Assembly: GCA_028284765.1 (NCBI GenBank)
Contig: JANQRA010000010.1
Span: 32,091 to 96,090 of the forward strand
DNA: 64,000 bases
Direction: 5' to 3'
From: Acidimicrobiia bacterium
GTDB lineage: Bacteria > Actinomycetota > Acidimicrobiia > Spongiisociales > ZC4RG35
Shown: positions 19,016 through 27,480 of the stretch, piece by piece
Numbering within the stretch: the stretch's first letter is position 1
Layout: each line of letters opens with the position of its first letter
Translations under genes and position numbers: made by a program
Notes under the pieces: generated by a model
What the model was told of the DNA's origin: nothing
Database searches by the model: none
What the model saw: the letters and a program-made list of their open reading frames with translations, nothing else

Positions 19016-19036
19016 CGCGCTTCCGTGCAGGCTCGA
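18990..19036 (+). repeat. 47-bp interrupted palindrome, copy 3 (overlaps a gene end)
   Basis: It aligns without gaps to the other copies: left arm TCCGAACTGCA, centre CGCTTAGCG, right arm TGCAGGCTCGA. The stop codon TAG of the DUF559 gene occupies repeat positions 24-26, so the repeat supplies the C-terminus of that protein. Confidence 0.85.
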
Positions 19037-19062
19037 CGGATGCGGCAAGGCCGTTGACACCC

Positions 19063-19109
19063 TCGAACCTGCACCTCGTTCCGCCTGGCGCGCTCCCGTG
19101 CAGGCTCGA
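19063..19109 (+). repeat. 47-bp interrupted palindrome, copy 4
   Basis: Left arm TCGAACCTGCA, centre CGCCTGGCG, right arm TGCAGGCTCGA. Its start is 73 bp after copy 3. It ends 10 bases before the 3' end of the minus-strand phosphodiesterase gene. Confidence 0.88.
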
Positions 19110-19119
19110 CGACTAGGCG

Positions 19120-20178
19120 CTATCCGAGGAGGAGGGGGATTTCCATCTCGTCGGGTGACAGGCCGCCGTGGTAGGCGTGGAGTCGCCTGTCAAAGGCCGG
19201 TGGATACAGCCCGGAGTCGGGCGGGGCATGGACCCAGAGTTCGGGCGCTCTTCCGATTGTTGCCTCTGTGGGATCGGGACCGAGCAACGACAAGCCGTCT
19301 ACAGCCTTCCCTCCGAACCGGTCAACAACCTCACCCGACCTCTCTCCCCATACCTGGAGCACCCGCGAGTCTCCTGCGAATCGCAGATTCTCCAGTCCTC
19401 GGACTCGGATCTTGGCCTCTTCTGCGACAGCGAGGAGTCCGTGGTCCGAGGTTCCGACAACCGGTACCCCGGGTTCGACGCCGGCAGCGATGCCCTCCCA
19501 AATCGCGGCTGCCACTTTCATGGCCTCTCCGAACTCCCGGGACCCGAGACCGAAGGAATGCCCGGCCACATCGACGAAGGGAACGTAGGTGAAGATGAAC
19601 CGACCAGGTTCTCGGGCGAGGACCGTGGTCGCTTCGATTAGGTCAGGCCAGTCCCACGCCGTCTCAAATCGCGCCCCTCGGTAGAGGGCCCGACTGAGCG
19701 GGGAGCCCTGGAAACTGCCTGGTTGGACGGTTATCGGTTCCACACCTTGCTCTCTGAGCCGCTCCCAGAGATTCGGCATCGGAAGGATGTTCGGGTAGTC
19801 GAAGGGCACCGGCTGACCCGTTAGGTCCATCCACTTCAGGGTGTTGACGACTTTGCCCAGGTCATCTCGGTAGACGAGGTGGCCGATCGTGCCGTGCTGC
19901 GACGGCGGCAGGCCGGTGGCGATCGTGGACAACGAAGCAGACGTGGTCGATGGAAAGCCACAGGTCAGCGTGGTAGAGAGGGACCGCGCAAAGGCTCCGG
20001 CTTCCGGATGTGACAGCTGAGCCGCACCCAGCCCGTCGAACAACACGAGGACGTAGGTCGGAGCTTCGGGGAGCGATTCGTCTAGTCCTGAGGCCGGTGC
20101 CGAACCGATCATCCTGGTCTCGATTTCGGCCATGAGATTGACCAACCCCGTGCCTCGGTAGGAGGGCAGTTTTTCCAC
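19120..20178 (-). CDS. Alkaline-phosphatase-superfamily phosphodiesterase/nucleotide pyrophosphatase
   Basis: The 352-residue product belongs to the type I phosphodiesterase/nucleotide pyrophosphatase group of the alkaline phosphatase superfamily. VLVLFDGLGAAQL near residue 45 gives the first metal aspartate. GFPSTTSASLSTIATGL near residue 75 carries the nucleophile threonine/serine, and TYVPFVDVAGHSFG plus GTSDHGLL provide the remaining D, H, D and H metal ligands. No signal peptide is seen. It converges on the DUF559 gene and is divergent from the second nuo operon. The substrate is not predictable. Confidence 0.82.
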   Translation of the reverse strand: MEKLPSYRGTGLVNLMAEIETRMIGSAPASGLDESLPEAPTYVLVLFDGLGAAQLSHPEAGAFARSLSTTLTCGFPSTTSASLSTIATGLPPSQHGTIGHLVYRDDLGKVVNTLKWMDLTGQPVPFDYPNILPMPNLWERLREQGVEPITVQPGSFQGSPLSRALYRGARFETAWDWPDLIEATTVLAREPGRFIFTYVPFVDVAGHSFGLGSREFGEAMKVAAAIWEGIAAGVEPGVPVVGTSDHGLLAVAEEAKIRVRGLENLRFAGDSRVLQVWGERSGEVVDRFGGKAVDGLSLLGPDPTEATIGRAPELWVHAPPDSGLYPPAFDRRLHAYHGGLSPDEMEIPLLLG

Positions 20179-20201
20179 CGAAACAAGGGTAGATCGCTGA
20201 C

Positions 20202-20230
20202 TTCGACCTAAAAGCTGTCATGCGTATACT
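20202..20230 (+). promoter_or_regulatory. Possible promoter of the second nuo operon
   Basis: A good -10 hexamer TATACT lies at 20225-20230, with a weak -35 candidate TTCGAC at 20202-20207 and a 17-base spacer. It is placed 32 bases before the nuoA start in the divergent gap. The -35 match is poor. Confidence 0.4.
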
Positions 20231-20262
20231 CGCCCGCGGTCAGTCCCCGACCTAGTTGAGGC

Positions 20263-20628
20263 ATGAGCCCATATTTTGAGAGCTATTTGACGGTCGGCGC
20301 CTTCGCCGCTCTGGGAGCGGTTTTGGTGCTAGCGATGCTTGGCGTTGCCGCTGTGTTGCGCCCGGCGAAACCTTCCAAGACCAAAAACATGACCTACGAG
20401 TGTGGGGTCGACCCAGTCGGGTCGGGTTGGAGCCAGACCTATGTCCGCTACTACGTATTCGGTCTCTTGTTCGTGATCTTCGACGTAGAAGCAGTCTTCA
20501 TCTTCCCTTGGGCGATTCAGGCCGAGCAGCTCGGAGTGTTCGGGTTGGTGGCGATGATTCTCTTCATGCTCACCCTCCTCGAGGGTCTCGCCTATGCAGT
20601 GAAGAAGGGCGTACTCAAATGGGTTTGA
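20263..20628 (+). CDS. nuoA: NADH-quinone oxidoreductase subunit A (second cluster)
   Basis: This is the first gene of a complete 11-gene complex I operon. The 121-codon product has three membrane helices. It contains the conserved loop [15 protein letters not shown] (about 41-55), whose cysteine sits near the quinone site, and the acidic helix [17 protein letters not shown] with the conserved D and E. GAGG precedes the ATG. The end overlaps nuoB by ten bases. Base 20263 is the first ATG after the putative promoter. Confidence 0.96.
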   Translation: MSPYFESYLTVGAFAALGAVLVLAMLGVAAVLRPAKPSKTKNMTYECGVDPVGSGWSQTYVRYYVFGLLFVIFDVEAVFIFPWAIQAEQLGVFGLVAMILFMLTLLEGLAYAVKKGVLKWV

Positions 20629-21116
20629 TCGACAAGTTCGGCGCCCCCAAACCCGTTTCCTGGCTTCTCAACTGGTCCCGTAGCTATTCGATGTGGCTCT
20701 TCCAGTTCGGCCTCGCCTGTTGTGCGATCGAGCTGATGGCTGCCTCAGGACCGAGATACGACTTCATGCGATTCGGGATCATCCCGCTTCCGGCGTCTCC
20801 CCGCCAGGCCGACTTGATGGTTGTGGCAGGGACGGTCACGGACAAGATGGCTCCTTCGGTCAAACGTCTCTACGACCAGATGCCCGAGCCGAAGTATGTG
20901 ATTTCGATGGGTTCCTGTTCGAACTGTGGGGGCCCCTACTGGGATTCCTATTCAGTCACGAAGGGTGTCGACCAGCTGATTCCAGTCGATGTCTACGTCC
21001 CAGGTTGCCCCCCTCGCCCCGAGGCGCTCATGGAGGGCATCGTCCTTCTCCAGAAGTTGATTCAGAACGAAGACGTGAAAGAGAAGTGGAATCAGCGTGA
21101 CACAGTCCCCGTCTGA
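20619..21116 (+). CDS. nuoB: NADH-quinone oxidoreductase subunit B (second cluster)
   Basis: This subunit holds cluster N2, the last [4Fe-4S] centre before quinone. The upstream frame is open, but the real start is the ATG at 20619 inside nuoA, giving 165 residues opening [19 protein letters not shown]. Cluster ligands are visible: the tandem cysteines in [11 protein letters not shown], the cysteine in [13 protein letters not shown] and the one in [13 protein letters not shown]. The end overlaps nuoC by 20 bases. Confidence 0.96.
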   Translation: MGLIDKFGAPKPVSWLLNWSRSYSMWLFQFGLACCAIELMAASGPRYDFMRFGIIPLPASPRQADLMVVAGTVTDKMAPSVKRLYDQMPEPKYVISMGSCSNCGGPYWDSYSVTKGVDQLIPVDVYVPGCPPRPEALMEGIVLLQKLIQNEDVKEKWNQRDTVPV

Positions 21117-21714
21117 GGGCGAGGCCGCAGCCTCGGCCCCGGAAGAGGCTGAGGTCCACCCGCTGCAAGAGTTCGCCGATCGCGTTGCGGCCGCAGTCGG
21201 TGGCGATGCCGAGATTCAGTTCGACACTGTCAAGGTGAAGGTCCCCGCCGACCAGTGGGTCGATGCGCATCAGACTGCGCGTGACGATCTCGATCTGGTC
21301 TTCTTCTCGTGGCTCTCGGCCATTGACTGGGCCAACGAGGTCGAAGCCGGAGACCCCCTCTCCGAGGAGGTCGACGAGCGTTTCGAAGTGATGAGCGCTC
21401 TATCAGACCTGACCGACGGCAATCTCGTCGTGATGTCGACTGACCTGGACAAGGAAGAAGCGTCGCTGGCCACGCTCACCTCGGTTTACGCCGGTGCGAA
21501 TTGGCACGAGCGCGAGGCCTACGAGATGTTCGGCATCGACTTTGCAGGACACCCCCAGCTCGAACACCTCTACCTCCCCGACAGCTTCGCAGGCAATCCG
21601 CTGCTCAAGAGCTATCCATTGTTGAGCCGAGAGGTGAAGCCGTGGCCCGGCACTGTCGACGTCGAGGCCATGCCCGAGAAAGACGAACCCACGACGGAGA
21701 ACCCGGAGTCATGA
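21097..21714 (+). CDS. nuoC: NADH-quinone oxidoreductase subunit C (second cluster)
   Basis: This 30-kDa-type subunit of the connecting module has 205 residues from a GTG start. The family signature is clear: [23 protein letters not shown] near residues 130-152. The acidic N-terminal extension of about 25 residues and the [15 protein letters not shown] tail are variable regions. NuoC and NuoD are separate here and not fused. The stop overlaps the nuoD start (ATGA). Confidence 0.95.
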   Translation: MTQSPSEGEAAASAPEEAEVHPLQEFADRVAAAVGGDAEIQFDTVKVKVPADQWVDAHQTARDDLDLVFFSWLSAIDWANEVEAGDPLSEEVDERFEVMSALSDLTDGNLVVMSTDLDKEEASLATLTSVYAGANWHEREAYEMFGIDFAGHPQLEHLYLPDSFAGNPLLKSYPLLSREVKPWPGTVDVEAMPEKDEPTTENPES

Positions 21715-22904
21715 CAACTCTTGACGCCGACACAGTCCGTCACCTGAGCGAGGCGCAGGTCTCGGTCGAGCTTCAGACCGAAGACATGACGCTGAACATC
21801 GGGCCGCAGCATCCCTCGACCCACGGTGTCCTCCGTCTCGTCGCCAGAGTCAATGGCGAGCAGGCGTACGACGTGAAGCCGGTCATCGGGTACATGCATC
21901 GCGGGTACGAGAAGCTGTCAGAGGTTCGCACCTACCCCCAGATCACGACGATCGTCAATCGCATCGACTGGGTTTCCGGGTATGCCAACGAGGTCCCGTT
22001 CATCGTGGCCGCCGAGAAGCTCATGGAGATCGAGGTTCCGGAGCGAGCCCAGTACATCCGGCTGATCCTCACCGAGATGGCACGTATCTCATCACACCTC
22101 GTTTTCAACGCCTCGTATCCTTTGGAGTTGGGCGCTGCCACTCCGCTGTTCTTCGCCCTTCGTGAGCGGGAGCGGATCCTCGATCTTCTGGAGAGTGTCA
22201 CCGGAGGCCGCTTCCACCCCAACTTCAATCGCATAGGTGGGGTGAAGCCCGCCTATGGGTCGGGTTCGACCACGAGGAAGCAGGTGCAGGACCTTCCGGC
22301 TGGCTTCTTGGCTGAGACCAGGAATGCGATGGATCAAGTCGCCATCGCCGTTGACGAGCTGGAGAACCTCGTTGCCGGTAACGAGATAATCCTCGCCCGC
22401 ACCAAAGGCATCGGCATCCTTCCACCTGAAGTTGCGGCGGCCTACGGAGTCTCCGGACCGAATCTGCGGGCGAGCGGTGTGCCGTTTGATCTTCGTAAGA
22501 CTCAGGACTACCTCCCGTACGACAAGTTCGACTTCGACGTCATCACCGGCGAGAACGGTGACTGCTGGGACCGTTGGTACGTCCGGCTGGCGGAGATTCG
22601 AGAGTCGGCGAAGCTCGTGCAGCAGGCCATCGATTCCATCCCAAGCGGACCGCTGCAGGCGAAGGTCCCCAAGGTCATCAAGGTGCCGAAAGGCGAGACA
22701 TACGTTCGAGCCGAGAACCCCAAGGGTGAGATGGGTTACTACCTCGTCTCTGACGGTGGCTCCGGCCCGTACCGCCTGAAGATTCGGTCGGCGAGCTTCT
22801 CCAACATCTCAATGCTGCCCTGGATTCTCGAGGGTGCCCTGGTGCCAGACATCATCGCCATCATGGGCTCACTCGACTTCGTGCTCGGAGACGTGGACCG
22901 CTGA
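21711..22904 (+). CDS. nuoD: NADH-quinone oxidoreductase subunit D (second cluster)
   Basis: This 49-kDa-type subunit forms the quinone-binding pocket with NuoB. The frame is open further upstream through nuoC, but the ATG at 21711 gives 397 residues of normal layout. Motifs: LNIGPQHPSTHGVLRLV near residue 28 (with the histidine that contacts quinone), GYMHRGYEKL, ARISSHLVF and the C-terminal LDFVLGDVDR. The family-typical aspartate and histidine residues are present. Confidence 0.96.
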   Translation: MTTLDADTVRHLSEAQVSVELQTEDMTLNIGPQHPSTHGVLRLVARVNGEQAYDVKPVIGYMHRGYEKLSEVRTYPQITTIVNRIDWVSGYANEVPFIVAAEKLMEIEVPERAQYIRLILTEMARISSHLVFNASYPLELGAATPLFFALRERERILDLLESVTGGRFHPNFNRIGGVKPAYGSGSTTRKQVQDLPAGFLAETRNAMDQVAIAVDELENLVAGNEIILARTKGIGILPPEVAAAYGVSGPNLRASGVPFDLRKTQDYLPYDKFDFDVITGENGDCWDRWYVRLAEIRESAKLVQQAIDSIPSGPLQAKVPKVIKVPKGETYVRAENPKGEMGYYLVSDGGSGPYRLKIRSASFSNISMLPWILEGALVPDIIAIMGSLDFVLGDVDR

Positions 22905-23908
22905 TGGACGCGATTCTCGACCTGTTCGACAACTTCTGGGTCTCCCTGGGCGGGAAGCTCCTCCTCGTCGCACTGATGATCCCCCTCATCGGAATGGTCA
23001 TCGGATTCGCCGAGATGAAGCTCTCGGCCAAGATGCAGTACCGGGTCGGCCCCTACTTTGCCGGTGGCCGCTGGGGTTGGGCTCAGCTGATCGCCGATGG
23101 TGTGAAGTTCTTCCAGAAGGAAGACATCATCCCCACCGACGCCGATCGGCCGGTCTTCAAGGCCGCACCGATCCTGGTGCTGGTCGGGACAGTCGCTCTC
23201 TTCGTCGTCATCCCGTTCGGCCCGGGCCTGATCTTCAACGACCTCGACGTCGGCATCTTCTACGCCCTGGCCATCTCGTCGCTGAGCACCATCGGTGTCT
23301 TGATGGCCGGTTGGTCGTCAGCCAACAAGTACTCCCTGATGGGTGGTCTCCGAGCGGCCGGACAGCTGATCGCATACGAGCTCCCGCTGGTGCTCGCGGT
23401 GGTCGGGTCCGTCATCCTCGCCGGCACGATGAGCATGCAGGGCATCGTCCAGGCTCAGATCGATGCCGGGTACCCCTACATCGTCTTCCAGCTTGTCGGC
23501 TTCGTCATCTTCATGATTGCTGCCCTCGCCGAGCTGACCCGGATCCCGTTCGACATGCCGATTGCGGAGTCCGAGCTTGTGATGGGGTACGTCACTGAAT
23601 ACTCAGGATTCCGCTTCCTGTTCTTTTTCCTCGCCGAGTTCGCAAACATGTTCACGATGTCGGCGATCGCCGTCACTCTCTTCCTTGGCGGCTACTGGCT
23701 TCCCGGTGTCCCTCAGGACGTTCTGGAGTGGGCCGGCCCCTTCATCCTGATGGGCAAGGTGTTCCTGCTCGTGTTTGCGATGATCTGGTTCCGCTGGACG
23801 TTCCCGCGTTTCCGCGAGGACCAGCTCCAGAGTCTTGCGTGGAAGATCCTCGTGCCGATCGCGATCCTCAACATCATCGTGACGGCAACTTTGAAGGTGG
23901 TGTTCTAG
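22904..23908 (+). CDS. nuoH: NADH-quinone oxidoreductase subunit H (second cluster)
   Basis: This second NuoH has 334 residues and eight helices. The helix-1 loop reads AEMKLSAKMQYRVGPYFAGG, which departs from the usual RxGPNxxG, and the quinone-side acidic loop reads AESELVMGYVTEYSG. It is co-translated with nuoD (TGATG) and is directly followed by nuoI. In this operon nuoH comes straight after nuoD, with nuoE-F-G missing between them. Confidence 0.96.
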   Translation: MDAILDLFDNFWVSLGGKLLLVALMIPLIGMVIGFAEMKLSAKMQYRVGPYFAGGRWGWAQLIADGVKFFQKEDIIPTDADRPVFKAAPILVLVGTVALFVVIPFGPGLIFNDLDVGIFYALAISSLSTIGVLMAGWSSANKYSLMGGLRAAGQLIAYELPLVLAVVGSVILAGTMSMQGIVQAQIDAGYPYIVFQLVGFVIFMIAALAELTRIPFDMPIAESELVMGYVTEYSGFRFLFFFLAEFANMFTMSAIAVTLFLGGYWLPGVPQDVLEWAGPFILMGKVFLLVFAMIWFRWTFPRFREDQLQSLAWKILVPIAILNIIVTATLKVVF

Positions 23909-24409
23909 ATGGCAACGAACAGCAGACCCGCAATCCCGGGGATGGGGATGATCAAGGGCCTCGGGGTGACAATCACCACGATGTTCAAGACGATCTTCCT
24001 TCCTGGGAAACACCTCCGCACGGTCAACTATCCGAAGGTCAAGGAGACACCCGTCCCACGTGCACGTGGGGTAATCGCTCTGGATCAGGACGCCTGCACC
24101 GTCTGCATGCTGTGCGCCCGCTCCTGTCCCGATTGGTGTATCTACATCGAAGGCCACAAGGAAGAGATTCCGCCTGAGAAGCCAGGTGGCCGTATCAAGG
24201 TGCGTGCCAAACTCGATCGCTTCGACATCGACTATGCCCTCTGTATGTACTGCGGCATCTGTGTTGAGGTTTGCCCGTTCGATGCGCTCTTCTGGAGCCC
24301 GGAGTACGAGTACTCCGAGTACAAGATGGGCGAAATGCTGCACGACATGCATCGTCTGCAGGATGAGTGGCTGCCAACTGTCCCCGAACAACCGGCGCTC
24401 GAAAAATGA
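23909..24409 (+). CDS. nuoI: NADH-quinone oxidoreductase subunit I (second cluster)
   Basis: This ferredoxin-like subunit with two [4Fe-4S] clusters has 166 residues. It carries [12 protein letters not shown] near residue 63 and [12 protein letters not shown] near residue 112. In a complex without NuoE, F and G it would be the most peripheral redox subunit and the likely entry point for electrons from an external donor such as ferredoxin; that is family-level inference. The start is the ATG right after the nuoH stop; the end overlaps nuoJ (ATGA). Confidence 0.96.
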   Translation: MATNSRPAIPGMGMIKGLGVTITTMFKTIFLPGKHLRTVNYPKVKETPVPRARGVIALDQDACTVCMLCARSCPDWCIYIEGHKEEIPPEKPGGRIKVRAKLDRFDIDYALCMYCGICVEVCPFDALFWSPEYEYSEYKMGEMLHDMHRLQDEWLPTVPEQPALEK

Positions 24410-24957
24410 CCTTTGAGACATGGATCTCCGAGCCGGTCAACTGGGCGTTCTCCGCGATCGCCCTGGCTGTCCTGTTCTCGGGTCTGCGCGTCGTCACGGC
24501 CAAGAACGTGGTGCACGCAGCTCTCTATCTCGTGGCGACTCTCGCCGGGACCGCTGGTCTCTTCCTTATCCTCTCCGCAGAGTTCGTGGCCTGGGTGCTC
24601 GTTCTCGTCTACATCGGCGCGGTGATCGTCCTCTTCCTGTTCGGAATCATGATCACGAGAGCGCCCACCGGGTTGGACGAGGGCCTCGACGTCGAAAAGA
24701 AGCTGTGGCCTGCCCTTCTGTCTGTAGCGGTGTTCGTTGCCATGGCGTGGGCGTCTGTCAACGCATTTGGCACTCAAGAGATCCTCGACACCGGCAACCC
24801 GACATCCACGGAGATTCTTGGTGAAGCACTTCTCGGCCGGTTTGTGATCCCGTTCGAGATCGTCGGCTTCATCCTTCTCGCTGCTCTCGTCGGTGGTATC
24901 ACCGTCGCTCGGAAGGACCTGACTCCCGCTGAGGAAGAAGAGGAGGCCGCGGTCTGA
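24406..24957 (+). CDS. nuoJ: NADH-quinone oxidoreductase subunit J (second cluster)
   Basis: This membrane subunit of 183 residues is counted from the ATG overlapping the nuoI stop. The conserved helix [20 protein letters not shown] (about residues 58-77) matches NuoJ, and five helices are visible. The tail EEEEEAAV is acidic. A longer upstream start is possible on paper but would run through nuoI. Confidence 0.94.
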   Translation: MTFETWISEPVNWAFSAIALAVLFSGLRVVTAKNVVHAALYLVATLAGTAGLFLILSAEFVAWVLVLVYIGAVIVLFLFGIMITRAPTGLDEGLDVEKKLWPALLSVAVFVAMAWASVNAFGTQEILDTGNPTSTEILGEALLGRFVIPFEIVGFILLAALVGGITVARKDLTPAEEEEEAAV

Positions 24958-25262
24958 TGGTTGTCAGTCAGTTCCTCGTCCTCGCGGCAGCCCTGTTCGC
25001 AATGGGCGTGTACGGCCTGCTCATTCGACGCAACATCGTTCTCATCCTGCTGTCGGTCGAGTTGATGCTGAATGCGGTCAATATCAACCTCGTTGCCTTC
25101 GAGTCGATGATCGTCACCACCGAGGCTCTTGGTCAGGTCTTTGCCATCTTTGTCATCACGGTTGCCGCCGCCGAAGTGGGTGTCGGTCTCGCCATCGTCT
25201 TGATGATCTTCAGGAATCGTCAGTCCGCCAACGTCGACGAGCTCGACCTGATGAGGTATTAG
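24957..25262 (+). CDS. nuoK: NADH-quinone oxidoreductase subunit K (second cluster)
   Basis: This proton-channel subunit has 101 residues and three helices, with [17 protein letters not shown] holding the conserved glutamate and AAAEVGVGLAIVLMIF the second. The start overlaps the nuoJ stop. It is followed by a 132-base spacer with a strong secondary structure, the only large gap in this operon. Confidence 0.96.
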   Translation: MVVSQFLVLAAALFAMGVYGLLIRRNIVLILLSVELMLNAVNINLVAFESMIVTTEALGQVFAIFVITVAAAEVGVGLAIVLMIFRNRQSANVDELDLMRY

Positions 25263-25269
25263 TTCGATG

Positions 25270-25365
25270 GCACACCGACTTTTCCCTCGCCCACCTTCAC
25301 CTTCTTTGAGAGGAATGTGCGTCGCGTCTGCGCAGGCTCGGGAAAACAGACGCCGGTCGGTGTGC
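25270..25365 (+). promoter_or_regulatory. Long-range hairpin in the nuoK-nuoL spacer
   Basis: GCACACCGAC at 25270-25279 pairs perfectly with GTCGGTGTGC at 25356-25365. Just inside, TTTTCCC (25280-25286) can pair with GGGAAAA (25340-25346), with nine extra bases on the 3' side. The structure ends about 30 bases before the nuoL start. It could be an mRNA processing or attenuation element; the role is inference. Confidence 0.6.
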
Positions 25366-25394
25366 AGCTACCGCCGCGCTGGAGGTGAGTTGTA

Positions 25395-27446
25395 GTGCGT
25401 GGCTTCTTGTACGACTTAGCCATCCTCGCCGTTGACGAGGGAAAGGCCATCGAGGCCGGTGACGGCGGCTTCTGGGCAGATACCGCGGGCATCATGCTCA
25501 TCACTCCGTTCATCGCCTTCCTGGCGATCCTCGCTGTGGGCAAGAAGCTCAAGCACAACGGTGGTGAGATCGCCGTAGCCGCGCTGGCCATCAACCTTCT
25601 TTGGGCCAGTGTCCTGTTTGTCATGAACATGACCGGCGGGGTCCTCACCGAGACAACCTTTGAGATCGCGCGGATCGGGTCCGACCTCGTTTTCGAATTG
25701 GGATGGGCGGTCGACGGCCTGTCGATCATGATGTACTTCCTGGTCAACTTTGTTGGCCTACTCGTCTTCATCTACGCCATCGGTTACATGAAGGGCGACG
25801 TCAGGGTCCACTGGTTCTTTGCAGCCTTCTCCCTGTTCGCCGGTGCGATGTTGATCCTCGTCGGCGCTCCCAACTTGGTGCAGCTCATCATCGGCTGGGA
25901 AGGCGTGGGTCTCGCCAGCTACTTCTTGATAGGCTTCTACTGGGACGACCTTGACAACGTGAAGGCCGGCAACAAGGCGTTCATGACCAACAAGGTCGCC
26001 GACGTCGGTCTGATCCTCGGAGCGATCATCCTCGGCGTATCAATCGGAACCTTCGACTTTGGAGAGCTCTCCAAGCTGGCAGCCGAGCACGATGAAGCAC
26101 TCGGCGCTGTCGCCCTCGTAGGTGGTTTGCTTCTCTTCTTCGGAGCCATGGGCAAGAGCGCTCAGTTCCCGTTGCACATCTGGTTGCCCGACGCCATGGC
26201 AGGCCCGACCCCGGTGTCAGCGCTCATGCACGCCGCAACGATGGTTACGGCTGGCATCTACTTGATGGCCCGAACGTTCCCTCTGTTCCAGAACTTCGAT
26301 GATCTGGCTGGCGACGGTCGGATGTGGATGGTCGCCATCGGGACCATCACCCTCTTTGCCATCGGCCTTCTGGCTCTCGTCGCCGACGACATCAAGAAGG
26401 TGCTGGCCTATTCGACGGTCTCTCAGCTCGGCTACATGATGACCGCTGTCGCAGCTGGCGGCTACACCGCCGGACTCTTCCATTTGTTCACACACGCCTT
26501 CTTCAAAGCACTTCTGTTCCTCGGTGCCGGCTCAGTGATTCACGCGGTCCACTCCAACAACATGAGTGACATGGGTGGTTTACGGAAGTACATGCCGACT
26601 ACCTATTGGACGTTTGTTGTCGGTTCGCTCGCGCTCGCCGGAATCATCCCGTTGGCCGGCTTCTGGTCGAAGGACGAGATCCTCGCCACCCTTGGCCACG
26701 AGGGCTTCACGCTTGTGATGTGGATTGCCATCGCCGGTGCTTTCGTGACTGCGTTCTACATGACCCGAGCGGTGGCTCTGACGTTCCACGGTGAGTACAA
26801 GGGTCACGGAGAGCCTCACGAGTCGCCACCGATCATGACTGGTCCGCTCGTCGCACTCGCCATTCCCTCGATGCTGTTCGGGTTCCTCAATGTGCCGGGT
26901 CTCAGCCTTCCCGGAATTGGGAACTTCACCGAGTGGCTCGGTGTGCGAGTGGTCGCGATGGGTGACTATCACCCCGAGTCGGTCGACTGGGGTCTGGCCG
27001 CGATCGGACTTGCAGCTGCCCTACTCGGAATCGCACTTGGATGGCGTCTGTGGGGCCCGGACAAAGACACGCAGGCTGCCCGAGATCGCTTCAACGTGCC
27101 GGTGCTGTATCCGCTGCTCAGACGCAAGTACTACATCGATGACGCTGCATTGGGGATCGTTGGAGCGACCACCGGACCTATCGCCCGCTTCATCGATTGG
27201 ACCAACACCTACATCTTCGACGGCATTGTCAACGCAGTTGGTGGCATGACCAAGTGGCTGGGGGGAATCACCTACAACTTCCTCGATCAGCTGGGTGTTG
27301 ATGGAGTTTTCAACGGTTTGTCGGCTGCGGCCGACTCAGCTGGATCGTCGGTCCGCAAGTTGCAGACCGGTCGGGTCCAGCAGTACGCATCCGGCTTTGT
27401 AGCCGGTGCACTGATACTCGTAGTCCTATTCGTGTTCGTCATATGA
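25395..27446 (+). CDS. nuoL: NADH-quinone oxidoreductase subunit L (second cluster)
   Basis: This is the distal proton-pumping subunit, 683 residues, from a GTG with GGAGG upstream. It is 55 residues longer than the first-cluster NuoL. Motifs: IIGWEGVGLASYFLIGFYW with the key glutamate, KSAQFPLHIWLPDAMAGPTP with the key lysine, HAATMVTAGIYLMAR and HAFFKALLFLGAGSVIH. The C-terminal third carries the lateral helix and a final anchor. It ends 34 bases before nuoM. Confidence 0.97.
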   Translation: MRGFLYDLAILAVDEGKAIEAGDGGFWADTAGIMLITPFIAFLAILAVGKKLKHNGGEIAVAALAINLLWASVLFVMNMTGGVLTETTFEIARIGSDLVFELGWAVDGLSIMMYFLVNFVGLLVFIYAIGYMKGDVRVHWFFAAFSLFAGAMLILVGAPNLVQLIIGWEGVGLASYFLIGFYWDDLDNVKAGNKAFMTNKVADVGLILGAIILGVSIGTFDFGELSKLAAEHDEALGAVALVGGLLLFFGAMGKSAQFPLHIWLPDAMAGPTPVSALMHAATMVTAGIYLMARTFPLFQNFDDLAGDGRMWMVAIGTITLFAIGLLALVADDIKKVLAYSTVSQLGYMMTAVAAGGYTAGLFHLFTHAFFKALLFLGAGSVIHAVHSNNMSDMGGLRKYMPTTYWTFVVGSLALAGIIPLAGFWSKDEILATLGHEGFTLVMWIAIAGAFVTAFYMTRAVALTFHGEYKGHGEPHESPPIMTGPLVALAIPSMLFGFLNVPGLSLPGIGNFTEWLGVRVVAMGDYHPESVDWGLAAIGLAAALLGIALGWRLWGPDKDTQAARDRFNVPVLYPLLRRKYYIDDAALGIVGATTGPIARFIDWTNTYIFDGIVNAVGGMTKWLGGITYNFLDQLGVDGVFNGLSAAADSAGSSVRKLQTGRVQQYASGFVAGALILVVLFVFVI

Positions 27447-27480
27447 GAAGTCACGTCACCATCACCAAGAGAGGCAACTA

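Noticed and set aside
17921..19109. 47-bp repeats with 25-26 base spacers as a CRISPR array
   Set aside because: Only two units occur at each site, the units are palindromic over nearly their whole length with diverged copies, and there are no cas genes nearby. CRISPR repeats would be near identical and shorter.
22834..23598. 254-codon plus-strand open frame inside nuoH of the second cluster
   Set aside because: It is arginine/proline/histidine-rich in a shifted frame of a well-conserved membrane protein.
23913..24000. Frameshift near the start of the second nuoI
   Set aside because: Translation from 23909 gives an intact 166-residue protein with both cluster motifs; the alternative frames carry no domain.
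25320..25345. A seventh copy of the 47-bp repeat before nuoL of the second operon
   Set aside because: Only nine bases (GCAGGCTCG) match the right arm; the left arm and the centre are missing. It is better explained as part of the local inverted repeat. A similar nine-base match inside pcrA near 44871 is also coincidental.
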